Shown here piece after piece: positions 49,951 through 61,504 of a DNA stretch of 64,000 nt. The translations under genes and the position numbers were made by a program. The notes under the pieces are model-generated. The model searched no databases. It saw only the letters and a list, made by a program, of their open reading frames with translations, and had not been told where the DNA came from. The stretch lies in contig NW_023998433.1 of NCBI RefSeq assembly GCF_014805625.2, forward strand, positions 3,091,174 to 3,155,173. Reading direction: 5' to 3'. Numbering within the stretch: position 1 is the first letter of the stretch; each line of letters begins with the position of its first letter. The DNA comes from Glossina fuscipes. Lineage: Eukaryota; Arthropoda; Insecta; Diptera; Glossinidae.

Positions 49951-50704
49951 TATACCCACCACTGCAAGATGGGGGTACACTCATTTTGTTTTTTTCCATA
50001 ATACATGTAACACTCAAAAGGAAATTTCAGACCCCCTCTAAAGTATATATATTCTTGATCAGCGTGAAATCCTTAGTTGATTTAGTCATGTTTGTCCGTC
50101 TGAGTGTCGGTGTGGTGTGTGTTGTTGACACTATCTTAGTCGCAAAAATGAAGATATCGACTTCAAATTTGATAGAAACATTAGAAGTTTCTGCAGGCAG
50201 GTTGATGTTGAAAATGGGCAAAATTGGTCAGAGTAGAAAGGCGCCGTGGAACGTAAACTAAACGCAACTCAATTTTTGCTAACAAAAATTTTTGAATTTT
50301 TACTAACCGTTCGGAAATTATTATAGTTAGACGAGTGAAATCCACATTTCCACATTTACTTTACGAGACACTTTACTCTCTAGGTATGAATATGGAACCA
50401 ATCGACCGTGTCTACACCAAGCTACGAGTAATTAAATTTAATTTTTTTTGACTTTTTTTAAGGTTTAATGCTTATAAACAAAACAAAGCGTTTAAAACTA
50501 TTTTGTCCACTTATCAAATGAAAATATACTATCTGCCAACAAATAGGTTAATTTTAAACTGAATATGGTAGACACTGCGATTAATTTTTCCTTAATAATA
50601 CAGCGATATGCGTATCAAATAAAAGAACCGGGAGAGTAGAATGCGAAGAACATGGTGCTGGGTATGCTATATTCGGCTCTCGCCGAATATAATTTTCTTA
50701 CTTG
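49951..50704 (+). repeat. DINE/Helentron-like repeat, most complete copy
   Basis: Starts TATACCCACCACTGCAAGATGGGGGTACACTC. Then CATGTAACACTCAAAAGGAAA, ATATATTCTTGATCAGCGTGAA, TAGTCATGTTTGTCCGTCTGAGTG, AAATGAAGATATCGACTTCAAATTTGATAGAAACATTAGAAG, GAAAATGGGCAAAATTGGTC and AATATGGTAGACACTGCG. It ends with a perfect hairpin: TATATTCGGC (50668-50677), loop TCTC, GCCGAATATA (50682-50691), then ATTTTCTTACTTG. A 3' hairpin a few bases from the end fits Helitron-related elements; the class remains an inference. Confidence 0.8.
50668..50691 (+). repeat. Perfect 10-bp hairpin near the repeat's 3' end
   Basis: Stem TATATTCGGC/GCCGAATATA with a TCTC loop, 13 bases before the inferred end CTTACTTG. In the 16.1 kb copy the same position is decayed. 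Confidence 0.85.
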
Positions 50705-52365
50705 TTTTTATTTGAATATTTTTTATGCATAGAAAGTAATTTAAAGTTTCCGAACCAGTTATAATTTTTCAATTAGCATCTATGCTTATCTCAGATTTTT
50801 GATTAAAAATAGGTAAAACTTAACAGAGTTTACTGAACTGTTATTAATGTTTTCTTTGTGTTTCGAACTCCTGTTACGTTTTATTGGGGCTATAATACCT
50901 ATTGAGGTTAATCCGTTTTTTAATTTTTTGAATATGAAAAAAATTCTTTCTTAGGCTACCAATAACCCAACAAATAGGATGTGATTTACGATTTAGGATT
51001 ACGACAAAGCTCAACAATTTTTTGTTAATCCGTTTAAAGAAATAATTCGATAATCATGTTGTATCTTGATGTATAAAAATTTCGTATGTGGAACGGAAGT
51101 ATTCATTAAAATACTTTTAAACCTATAAATATTTTGAATCAATATTGTCATGCTTGGTCTCTTGTCGAAATTTTCAAAACCGAGAAAACTGGGATAGAAT
51201 ATTCAAACTTACATTAAGCTTATTCTATCTATTAGATTTGAAAATGAAAGTGATCGATCGCCAAACGTCTCTAAAATAGTCGAGAGAAAGTCAATTAAAA
51301 TCCCTTGGTAAAATTGAGAAAATTAAAATTTTTACTTCTAGCAATTCGTAAAAGACCAACTTACAACTAGTCGGTAAGCATACTGCCATATGGAAAGTCG
51401 ATAAAAGCTGTATAGTTTTCGTGTGTTTGTGAGGCAAGCATTGAAATTCAGCTTTACAATGTGGATATGTGTTCAAGCTTTGGTTGCGAGATTGGCTTCG
51501 TGGGTCAGTTGAAGTCTTACGGAATGGATTACACATTTTGAAAGTCATTAGCCGTTACTTACTTACTTAAATGCTTTGCATCTTAAATCGAGAGCTGTTC
51601 ATAGAAATTGCTTATTGACTTCTGTATTTTAAAAACGTTCACTAAATCTTCGGATTTGTTCTTTTTTTTTTTTTTTGTTACTCACTCGCATCTCCTTAAT
51701 TAATAATTTCGAATAATGTTGATGTTTGCGTTTAATTTTAGTTAGCGACCTTTACAGGTAAAAATGATAAACTGAGGGAAAATGCTAGTGTACATGATGG
51801 TTAAGTTCGATGATTTTTGCCTTCTTTTACATAAAATAACAGTTTTTCATTTAACAGTATTGATTTATCCACGACACCTAACCGCAAGTAGCGCTCATTG
51901 CTTTTGTCGCTTATATAAGGAGAGCTGCTACCGAAGCCGACCAAACACTTAGGAACGTATGGTGATGCTGCTCCATCATATCCTATTTGTCGGTTTTGGT
52001 TTCAATAGTTTAAAAGTGGCGACACAAATTGACTGAAAATGTGTCGATGCTTGGATCACTGTCTAAGCAATATAAATATTTTTCACTATATCGCCATGTT
52101 GCCAAATATATGGTAAAATTTTGTAAAAAAAGATGAAAATTGTTTTGATTAATATATGTTTTTTTTAATAAATGCTTTTTTCATGTGAAATAATGACCAA
52201 ATGAACTGAAGCACCCATTATAATGACGAATATAGGTCGACATAGGAATTAACATAAGAAGTACAATGTTGACACGTAGTTGACATACGAGAGCACAGGA
52301 TGAAGCCTTTGTAGATTTCTAGAAAATTCTTTAGTCCTTTCTTTTCATAATATTAGTAGTATATA
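50705..52365. other. AT-rich stretch, nothing recognised
   Basis: A TATATAAGGAG motif near 51913 with no supported downstream frame; not called a promoter. An 85-codon minus frame at 51291-51548 is unrecognised. Confidence 0.4.
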
Positions 52366-52466
52366 TTTGGGGGAACGGCGCATATGTACTTGGCCGTTCT
52401 GACCACGTTATTTCACACTCAAACACACAAACACATACCCAAAACACACGCACGCGCGCACGCATG

Positions 52467-52487
52467 CACACACACACACACACACAC
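52467..52487. repeat. (CA)n microsatellite in left inverted arm
   Basis: CACGCACGCGCGCACGCATG followed by ten CA units; alternating purine-pyrimidine sequence. Confidence 0.9.
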
Positions 52488-53186
52488 CTTTTCCGCCAAC
52501 TCACATCAATAACGCATGCGCACCGTTCCCTCGCATGCGTAACGTTTACTCTTTACCCTTCCCTTCAGTTAACAAAAACATATTCGTCATATCTACTGAA
52601 AAACTGAAAACTCTAAACCAAATTCAACTTTCCGGGAAAAAAAACGATTATTCGTAAGAAAATATGAGCAAAAAATATCACCACACGCTTATCTTTTCAA
52701 TTACACACCCTCATATTACGGCCATAAAAATGTTCTTCGAAAGAATTTCTCTCCATTAAATAGTTTCCAGTGACCAAACGAAAAAAAAAAACATTCTTTC
52801 GAGGTCATACATTATTAATAATGCTAATAATAAATGAAAAACAGAAAATGAAAAATAGAAAATTTACAGGAAGAAAAAATCAATAAAGCGCACTGTGAGT
52901 GGTGTGACTATTTCACCATATTGCATTTTAAAACACTCAAACGTGTAATGATTCTTTCTCATTTGAATTTTCATTATCAGTATGTCCATTCGTCTAAATA
53001 CCCAGCTGAAGGTGGAAGAGGAATTAGTGTTTTGGTGTATTATAAGCGACAAAAAAGACCAAATTGTATTTCATTTATTATTTTATGACCATGCTTAAAA
53101 GTATTTGTCGAGAAAAACCGGGCAATAAAAGGCAGGAAGAATTTTATAGATAACGCTCGAAGATAAATTCGCCAACATTTCTATCC

Positions 53187-53194
53187 TATATAAG
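53187..53194 (+). promoter_or_regulatory. TATA box of the decayed gene
   Basis: TATATAAG lies 113 bases before the ATG at 53300. A candidate initiator CCAGTC lies at 53224-53229 and a TCAGTG at 53245-53250; the second matches the insect consensus better but is 60 bases from the TATA box, farther than usual. No experimental support. Confidence 0.45.
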
Positions 53195-53299
53195 CAGAGT
53201 TTTCTCTTAAGTTATTTCTAAAACCAGTCAAACCACCAGATTGATCAGTGTGACAACAAGAGTTATATATACAAATTATTTAAAATAAAAAAATTAAAA

Positions 53300-53846
53300 A
53301 TGGAATCAAACAAATTTAAATGTACTTTTTTCGACGAGACAACTGACAATTTACTGGACAAGGAAAAATTGGCGTCCGGCGAACAAAGTGCAATTTCTGT
53401 GATGGGATTGTGACTGAACACGAGTTGTTTCAGACGCATTTATGTGAAGAGTTCGTAGAACGCTGTGAAGAAGTATTTAACAAAACCTAGCATGCTAGTT
53501 CCATTGTGAACGATGATCCATCTACAACCAATGCCGCTAAGGCGTTTTTTGAAACCAGTACCAAAGCGAAAGTTCCTACCAGTGAAGCGTATTGCGACTC
53601 AGGCATTGCGCCCAAGTTACTGCGATGTAAACAAGATACAAAACGCAATTGACGACCATTAAGCACAAGGCGAAGGCAGCTGTGCTTTTAAAAGAAAATC
53701 TATTCATCACATATACATCGACATAGGAAATGGTGATTCAATACAAAATTATCAGCACCTTGAGGGACGAGATATTAAGCTTGACAAAAAAATTCATTTC
53801 TTTTTCCAATCAAGAGTTTGAAGAAACTGACCAAAATTCAGTTTAA
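53300..53846 (+). pseudogene. Decayed small gene: Cys/His cluster and C-terminal helix
   Basis: I do not recognise the family. ATG at 53300 (context AAAAATGG) opens a 37-codon frame starting MESNKFKCTFF and stopping at 53411. The next segment, in another frame from 53386, shows KCNFCDGIVTEHELFQTHLC, a Cys-x2-Cys plus His-x3-His-like cluster typical of zinc-binding modules, and stops at 53488 (TAG). The same frame then stays open to 53652. A third frame from 53730 gives 38 codons, IISTLRDEILSLTKKF and EFEETDQNSV, a likely helix or coiled coil, ending at TAA 53844. So one protein of roughly 180 residues is broken by two frameshifts and at least three stops. TATA box upstream and AATAAA downstream suggest it once was transcribed. 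Function unknown. Confidence 0.55.
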
Positions 53847-53906
53847 TATTTATTTTTATAATTTGCAGGTCACAATTTGCACCTTAAACGCTGCAATTAT
53901 GAGAAC

Positions 53907-53912
53907 AATAAA
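53907..53912 (+). terminator. Poly(A) signal AATAAA after the decayed gene
   Basis: Lies 61 bases after the last stop and just before the right-hand GC-alternating inverted arm. Confidence 0.4.
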
Positions 53913-54324
53913 AGGTTTGTGAGTGCAAGCTTGCGCGCGTGCGTGTGTTTTGGGCGGGTATGTGTGTGTGTGCGTGTGTTTGGGGGTGAACTAACATAGT
54001 CGGCACGGGCAAGCACATACCCGTCGTTTCTTCATATATGCACTACAATCAGGAGAAGGCGTTGATGAGACAAGTAAAAAAAAAGTGTCCTTCTTTCTAT
54101 GGCCAAATTCTTCGTCGACGTTCCCCCACATATAAGATACTAATACTTATGTATTCCTCAGCCATTTTACAGTAACCCATCGAACATAATTCACATACAG
54201 GGTCATACATTTTTATGGTTCTGAAAGTGCACGTAAAACGTAGAAATTTTAATCATAATTTCTTCTTTTAGTATTGTTATTGCGAAAATTTATTAGGAAA
54301 ACAAGGAATACACGGCTACGTCTG

Positions 54325-54830
54325 ATGCATGTCGGGTGAAGCTCATGTTTGGTTAAATGACTTCGTAAATAAGGATTATTGCCCTTTTGGTGCACAGAAC
54401 GCTCATCTTGTGTTTTTAAAGGGCATTCACATGTACAAAAATAAATTTTTGGGTGTGGTTAGTTGGGCTAAAAAAATAATTCTTGAATGGCATTGCAGCT
54501 ACCCTCAATGCACAATGCTACAGAAACATGATTACCGATTTTTTGACGTATGAATTACATGCTTTTTAATAGAAGGAAATACGAATTTAACAAAATGCTG
54601 CAACATCTTGCGACATCATCAATTTTTTACGAGAAACGTTAAACGACCATGTAATCTCCGAAAATGCGGATGTGAGTTTGCAACAGTAATCAAGCGATAT
54701 AACTGCATTGAACTTTCACTTTGTGGTCATGTTGGAGCATTGGCTTACTTCAAAACACCGCGAACTCTCAACGGCCTTATTTGTGATATTGGTGACATAA
54801 GGGTAGATTTATGTCAAAAATGACAAAAAC
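54325..54830 (+). pseudogene. Decayed Tc1/mariner-like transposase, DEAHFWLN lineage
   Basis: First frame: SGEAHVWLNDFVNKDYCPFGAQNAHLV, matching the SDEAHFWLNGxVNKQNxRxW segment of a widespread insect Tc1/mariner-like transposase family, in which the Asp of SDEAH is catalytic; here it is Gly. Later, in a different frame, NFLRETLNDHVISENADV and SSDITALNFHF correspond to the segment around the last catalytic residue (CDLTPxDxFLW). The second catalytic region, stop-free frame and ends are missing. It lies just outside the 52.37-54.13 kb structure, so I treat it as separate. Confidence 0.65.
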
Positions 54831-55730
54831 TTGTGTTCGAGGAACACTTTTTTGCAAAAGTTCAGAGTCGACTGTTTACATAAAATGGCATGAACTAATA
54901 TTTAAAATAAAAGGAAGTTCATGTTGATATTTTTTTGATGACCCTATTTATATATTTAACGAAACTCTTGAAAAAATTTCTTCACAAAGGTTATCATCAA
55001 TGGACAGCGAAAATGATCTACCAAGAAAGCTTCCAATTGGGAATGGTGTGTTCATATTTTTTTTTTCGTGTTTTTATATGCTTCCCAAGAAAGAAAGAAA
55101 TCCCTTATATTAAAATTTGGTGTGTGTAGTTTGATAAAAAAAAAGTCAAAAGCGTTTCGATTGCTAATATCCTGAGACAAACGCCTCAAAACTCTTGATT
55201 AAAGCATAGTAGAGTGCTCGATTAAACAAAGGAGATGCGCAAAGCAAATGATATTAATCATGCACGTTTCATTAAAGTGTAATAAACCATGAAAACTTCA
55301 AAAAGAGAAAAACAACCAAAATTAGGAAGACGTACTTGGGGTCTCATAAAAACAACAATACACGCTTGGTATCTTGGAAATTAAATGACGAAAGAAAGAA
55401 CACTGATTTAAGGGAGTTTTTGCATGAGGTGTTCTACATTCTAGCAGATGTACATGTGTTGAGGCAATCTGTCATTCACTCATCTGTTATCTGAAACCAC
55501 TTACTGTCTTTATACTTTATCCGTTAACCTTTTCCTCTAAAAGATCTGTCCAGCGCATTTACTCATGAAACTTATCTGTATAGTTATAACAGTGCTTAAC
55601 TTTCTCTTCAAGTTTAAGTGAGTGAAATTTAAGCCTAGCAAACGTACACTTTATTGGCTTCCCATGCAATTGTCAGCTCAAAACATATGTTTATAAGCAT
55701 ATTCTGGAAGGCATGATTCTTCTCGTGTTT

Positions 55731-55786
<56 letters not shown>

Positions 55787-58489
55787 TACTCTCACGCACG
55801 CATTCTCTCTCTCGATATTACGTACATATGTCATCATTATTAAGTGGCGGGAAAATGATTTTTACACACAAGCATTTTTGCGTAAATATTTCTTCGCCTT
55901 TCTTTTACAGGTATCCGTTATTTATTTACTTATTTTTCATTTTTTCTTTTTCAGTTGCTGCCTCTGTCGTCTACCATTGTAAGGTCGTTTTCAAAAAATG
56001 AACAAAATAATTATGATTATCATAAGCCGGTTTATTGCCGTTACTATATTAATATCAAAAAAGTTACCGAAGTTTGGCGTCAGAGACGACAATGTTTGTC
56101 GATTGTTTTCAGTTTAGTTCTCACTAATCCTCTTAAGTAGTTACTCGTCTTCTTTTCTGTTTTCCTATTCTTTTATGCTTCAAGATATTGAACAGAACCG
56201 GCAAATTGGAACACATATATAGAAAGAATGTATTTGAAACTATCTTGACAGTTGACGGCAAGCAAGGAAGTTAATTAAATAATATAGTATCGAGACCAGT
56301 TTTCTAGATCAAAATCAAATGTTGTAACATATAGATTAGTAGCGGCAACAGCCGATCACTTGCTTAAGTAAGGTTAAGGTTAAGATTAAGGTAAAGATGG
56401 AAACTTCATATTGATGTTCCTCTTCTTCTTCTCGTTTCTCTTGCTCTCGAGAGTCGCTTTTAAATAAAACAAAACCTAAAACTTTCCATAGACTTGCCGA
56501 ATCAAGTAAATTGAAATATAGTTCAGAATCTTATCTAATCATCTTATTTTCCGAATAATACAAGGCAAAGTGTCTTCTTTGAATCACATATTTCCATCCA
56601 AGAAAGAGGATGCGTGCAACTTACTTGTATTATATACGCTCGTTTGTTAATTGACATCCTCTTGGATGTTCGTAACAGTACATTACATTCGTCGTATATT
56701 ATCTTATTCGAATGCTTTTCAGTGCAACATGTTAAGGATAATAGCGACTAAACAACATGTCGTTGGATAAACGAAACAAACTTGTATCAAGGACATTATA
56801 TACATGGATTAGGACATTTCGCTGGCAACATTTGCGCAGCAAAATTATAAGATTTAGCTGAAGCATAAACATTATAAATAATAATTTTATGTTTGTAAAT
56901 AGATAGACATGGTAGAAACAAGAGAGAGAATAATTATAATAAAAATTTGATGGCAAACAAATACGTAAATGTATAGAAAAGTTCTCCAAAAATAAGGCAA
57001 ATTCCTACATAAAAAAATATTCAAACTAAAATACCAGAAATAAGAACGGCCGAGCACTGAAAAATCGGAAGTTGAAAATTCTATCGTTTAGGCGCCTATA
57101 TATAATTTCTTAAGCAAACATACGTACAACTGCACGCAAGTATTTCTGCTTTAGCGCGAATATACTCACGCACAGGTCGATTCAAAACCACACAGTATGG
57201 CGTACACATGTTCATAGTGCACAGTTACGTTACACTTGTCGTACAAATTTCAATAAATGTTCTCATTTCAGTTCTTGTACTCTCTCTTATGGTCTCTAAT
57301 ATCGTTTGTTTTTATCGGATGCCTTGGGGTAGTACTTAACAATTTTGCCGAGCAAATGTTGCTAGCGAAATCTTTTTGCCTGTATTCTGTTTTCAAAAAT
57401 TTTTACTTAAATGTTGCTGGCAACTTTTTATTTAGCTGATAACAACATAATTTGTTTATGATGCGATAAAAGGGCCTCAGTGGTTTTTTATTTCTCTTAT
57501 TTCAAAAAGTCATTACCGTAAAAAGTTGGTCTTTTGTATTTCTCATTTCGTTGTGTTAATAATCATTATGAGTGAGTAATGAATACATGACAATATGTCA
57601 TGTGCCAATTTGTTCGTTTTTGTTGGCTCATCATAACTAGTCAAAATTTCGGTATTCATAACAAAATTTCGAAGCTTGAAATAAATTTTTATAACCGTAC
57701 GTAATTTGAGATTGAAAAAACAAGCTATTACGAAATTTGTATTTATGGTCACACTATTTTATTCACATAAAAATTTATAAATATTAGTTTCCTGGTGGGT
57801 GCGGAAAGTGCGTTGTAAGGTAGAGAAAATATTCTTAATTTTTTTCACACAAATTTTTTTGGCTAAATGCCAACCAGTGTCGTTGGGTTGCGGTCTGCTT
57901 TCTTAATTTTATTTATTTTCTCCTTTGAAAAATTTTCTTTCATTTGAATATTTTTTCAATTTTTTTCTTTTGGTTTTCCATCTGCATATTCTTCTGTATT
58001 GTGTCTTTAGTATTCCATAATAAAATAACGTTTTTTTTTTTTTTTGTGCATATATATGAGAAAAACACTAAAAATAAACTTTTATGTGAACATGAAATCA
58101 TTTTCTATTCATTAGATTATTGTGCTAAGTATAGTTTTGCTAACACAGCTGGTTGTGTTTTCGTCTTTTTGGAATGAGAGCTGTTCGAAATTAGTTCTCA
58201 TTTCTCTTAATTTCTTACTCGCATAGTATATTTAAAATTTTTCTTTTCTTAAAATTTTTAGGGTTATATTACATGCGGCGTCATAACATATACTGAATAA
58301 TATTATTATTAATATATTATTGCTGTCAGTTTTATGGTGACTACCAAATTGAGGAACATATGGTTCACATTGCACTTGAAAATTTATTCATCAATACTTT
58401 GAAAACTATTTATTGGATATGAAAACAGCCATTTTACGAATGAAGACAATGGTAAAATGTGTGGAATTAGAAAGCGTGTTAAAAAAAAT
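54831..58489. other. AT-rich filler with a CT/CA microsatellite
   Basis: (CT)n at 55735-55761 runs directly into (CA)n at 55761-55785. T run near 58030-58045. Frames of 60-91 codons are unrecognised or low complexity. Confidence 0.5.
55735..55785. repeat. Compound (CT)n(CA)n microsatellite
   Basis: About thirteen CT units followed by about twelve CA units, visible directly. Confidence 0.95.
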
Positions 58490-58800
58490 AAAAACAAGTG
58501 AAAGCATTACAGTTGACCGCGTTATATTTAATGGGGTGCGATCCGAACCATGTTCAACAGCGTTCGACTTTGGGCCAAGAACACGTCTGTATACCAAATT
58601 TCATGAAAATTTTTAAAAAATTACGACTTCTAGGTTGAAAAAAATCCATTAGATATCAACCGGTCGGACAGAGAGACAGACAGGCAAACAAGCTTAGATC
58701 CAGGGGTATGAAAATGATTCCGAATTGCTCTGTACAATAAAAGGTGGACGCTTCTTGGCGTTGTACACATCACGATAAAGTTATTGTATTGTTACACCCT
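58490..58800 (+). repeat. Dispersed repeat family B, most complete copy
   Basis: GGGTGCGATCCGAACCATGTT, CGACTTTGGGCCAAGAACACGTCTGTATACCAAATTTCATGAAAATTTTTAAAAAATTACGAC, GGACAGAGAGACAGACAGGCAAACAAGCTTAGATCC, TGTACAATAAAAGGTGGACGC, GCGTTGTACACATCACGATAAAGTTAT and TTACACCCTTATTGAG. Short frames at 58406-58616 on both strands fall inside and are not genes. Confidence 0.7.
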
Positions 58801-61504
58801 TATTGAGTATGTAAATATACCATAAATGTAATTCAAACGCATCCAGTAAAATAAAAAAAAATAGGTAAAGTCAAGCATATCGCAGCAAATTTTTCTTTCA
58901 TTTTAATGAAACTTCTCGTATGATAGACAATAGATTTCTAAGAAATATTTGCAATTCTTTGGTATGGATTTTTTACTAAAACACGCTAAAGATCTTGCGT
59001 AGCAAATTTTCTAAAAGTGACAAAGACCAAAACACGTTTAACTACAATTGTTGTAAAAACATTGCAACATTTGCAAGTATTATCAGCACTCAGTGCCAGT
59101 GCGTTTGCTGTAACATGTGCATAGCATTTTTATATCTAGATAAACGTATGTTTTTGTTTCAACACAAATGAACTTGTTTTCATTTTTTGGCAACATGTTT
59201 AGTTGATGAGGACTTTATTTTGTGGTTTCTTTTTGTTGCTATTAAAAAACAGCTGAGCTTTGTCAACATAACGCACGTCGAAATTATACAAGATGTTAAG
59301 GGTAGTTTTTGTTTTTGTCTTTTTCTTAATAAAAGTGGTTTTCGCTCATATTAAATGGTAAACACTTTTTTTTTTCTACGGTTCTTGACTTATGCCGCTT
59401 GTTAAGGCATGTGCCTGTTAACTTGGCCTTTGCTATTCAGGCAAAATACAAAAATTGAAGCAAACATACGCAAACACACTCATGACACGCATAGACACGC
59501 ATGCATTTAGTCACTCTCATACACACCCATATGCTCACATAAACAGACTCCCTTTCTTTCTGTTCGTCCGTATTGTATTAATACGGTTTCACACAGTCAT
59601 AGACATCTAGTCGTACGAAATTGATGTTATATGATGATAATGACGACGTTGTTGGTGTTTTTTTTCGTTTTTAGCGCATTTTCTGCTTTCATTTTTTCAA
59701 TTTTTTATGTTTTTTATTTTTTTGTCTTTCTCATTCATATTGTTTGGCTCTACTACATTTTGCTACCATGTCATGCTGCTTCTGCCTTCAGTTGAGCCTG
59801 TTGGTTCTTTTGGCTAACTTTGATGGCTTACAACGAACGATACATTTTGTTGATTGTTGTCGTTGTTGCTTTTGCTTTTGCTGCTGTTGTTGATGTTTAA
59901 AATGTATTACAATACGTATATAAGTATATAGATGAGTAAACGTATTTGCACTCTGTATACTTCTGTTGTATGTTGAGCCATAATATTTCAGTTTCATTTC
60001 AAACGTCGTCGTGTTGTGCCGCGTATCGTTTCAAACATACGTTTCGATTTTATTGTCCTCGTTGTTTATTATCATTAGAGCGTGTTTTTTGTGCAAAAGT
60101 GGACACGCACTTACACATCAAAGTGTAAGCGTATACGCATTTTTAAGTGTAGAAAATTCGTGAAAATTTTAAAAAAGAAAAATTATTGAGATGTGTGTGA
60201 AAATAGAATTTTTTTTAAAATGATTTTCTTCTTTTTTTTTTTAATAAAAAAGTAGGTGAAATAAAAAACATATATATATATATATGCATACATATATATA
60301 TATATATAAAACTATTGCTCTTATATATCTTTTTATTAAGAAAAAATTTTAATTAAAACATATTAAAATATATAGAAATATATAATAGATGAAAAATATT
60401 TACTTATTTATCTTTTATTTTCTTTTAAATTCAACAAGTAAATAAAGAACAAGTGGATGTTCGAAATGTAATAAATGAAAATTTTTTTCGGGCCTTGCAT
60501 GAATCATCTTTACCCATCACCTTTAAAAAAGTGAATATATATTCCTTTGGTATGCGTGGATTAATAACTAATTGATCTTGTTGTGAAATTAAGGAAAAAA
60601 AGCGAATTTCATATCATTTGAAAATCACTTCCTTTATTTACGTATCGTTTACACGAAAAGGTAATATTCCCTTGGCATCTCTGCAACTAACAAATTTCGA
60701 AATCAGACTTACAGTTCTGGTGCGGAAAAATAAAATACAAAATGAAATGAATAAAATGGAAATGTCTTCAAAGGAAGCGAAAATTTCAAATCGTATTAAA
60801 GCTTTAACGTTATAATACCCGAAATCTATTAAAAAATTCATCATTATATTGATTTTTACATAGCCATTTGGGAAACCGAATCACCAAAACTTGGCCTAAA
60901 GTGCACACGATTTTCTTCTTTGCCTTATTACCAAAACCTGGAAATGCTTCATACGTGATGCTATGCTAATATTACGTGCAGAGTGTATTAGAATTTAAAA
61001 TTTCATTTTGCATACATTTATTTTAAGCTGGAACAAACATACTACTTTACAACCGTTTATTACCGCAAAGGAGTCATAATTAAACTTTCTGTGTTAAAGT
61101 AAAAAAAAAGACAATTATCATTTCACTTTTTCACAGAATGATTTTTTATTTTTATCGTTGATAAGTTTCATAAAATAATATTCGCGGATGTGCAGGTATT
61201 GCTATACCAGCCACGAGATAGAGAAAACTTTTCGGCTTAGCAGTAAAAGACCATAAAGCTTATTAAATTTGAGTTCAATGCACTTTGTCCACCATCGATA
61301 CCGTAACTTAAGTACGTCTACAAAACATGACTTTATGGCTGTCAACTCCATTCTTTTTTATTTTGAGTACAATACATTTTTTTTTTATTGAACGCTGTTA
61401 TGTATAAAAATGAAAATCACCTTCAAATAATAGACGGAAACTAAGCATTGATGCATTTTTTAAGTATGAAATATATATTGCAAATTTTTCTAAACAAGAC
61501 TTTT
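58801..61504. other. AT-rich filler with simple repeats
   Basis: Includes (GTTGTT/GCTTTT)-type sequence at about 59850-59897 and a TA-rich palindromic run at 60270-60308. No supported gene. Confidence 0.5.
60270..60308. repeat. (TA)n microsatellite
   Basis: Two TA runs joined by TGCATACA. Confidence 0.9.

Larger units (their letters stand above)
52366..54132 (+). mobile_element. Candidate TIR-bounded element of unknown class carrying a decayed gene
   Basis: The outer ends match as inverted repeats. Comparing 52352-52380 with the reverse complement of 54118-54146, 24 of 29 bases agree, centred on a shared TGGGGGAACG. Further in, ACACATACCC-AAAACACACGCACGCGCGCA on the left (52430-52460) matches the complement of 53933-53966 on the right. 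If the ends are taken at TTTGGGGGAACG and CGTTCCCCCACA, TATA flanks both sides, a possible target duplication. The arms are unequal in spacing (about 104 against 208 bp). I cannot match the termini to a known superfamily. Part of the inner match is CA-rich and could be partly chance. Confidence 0.5.

Noticed and set aside
51905..51925. TATA-like promoter
   Set aside because: A single TATATAAGGAG in AT-rich DNA without a supported downstream gene.
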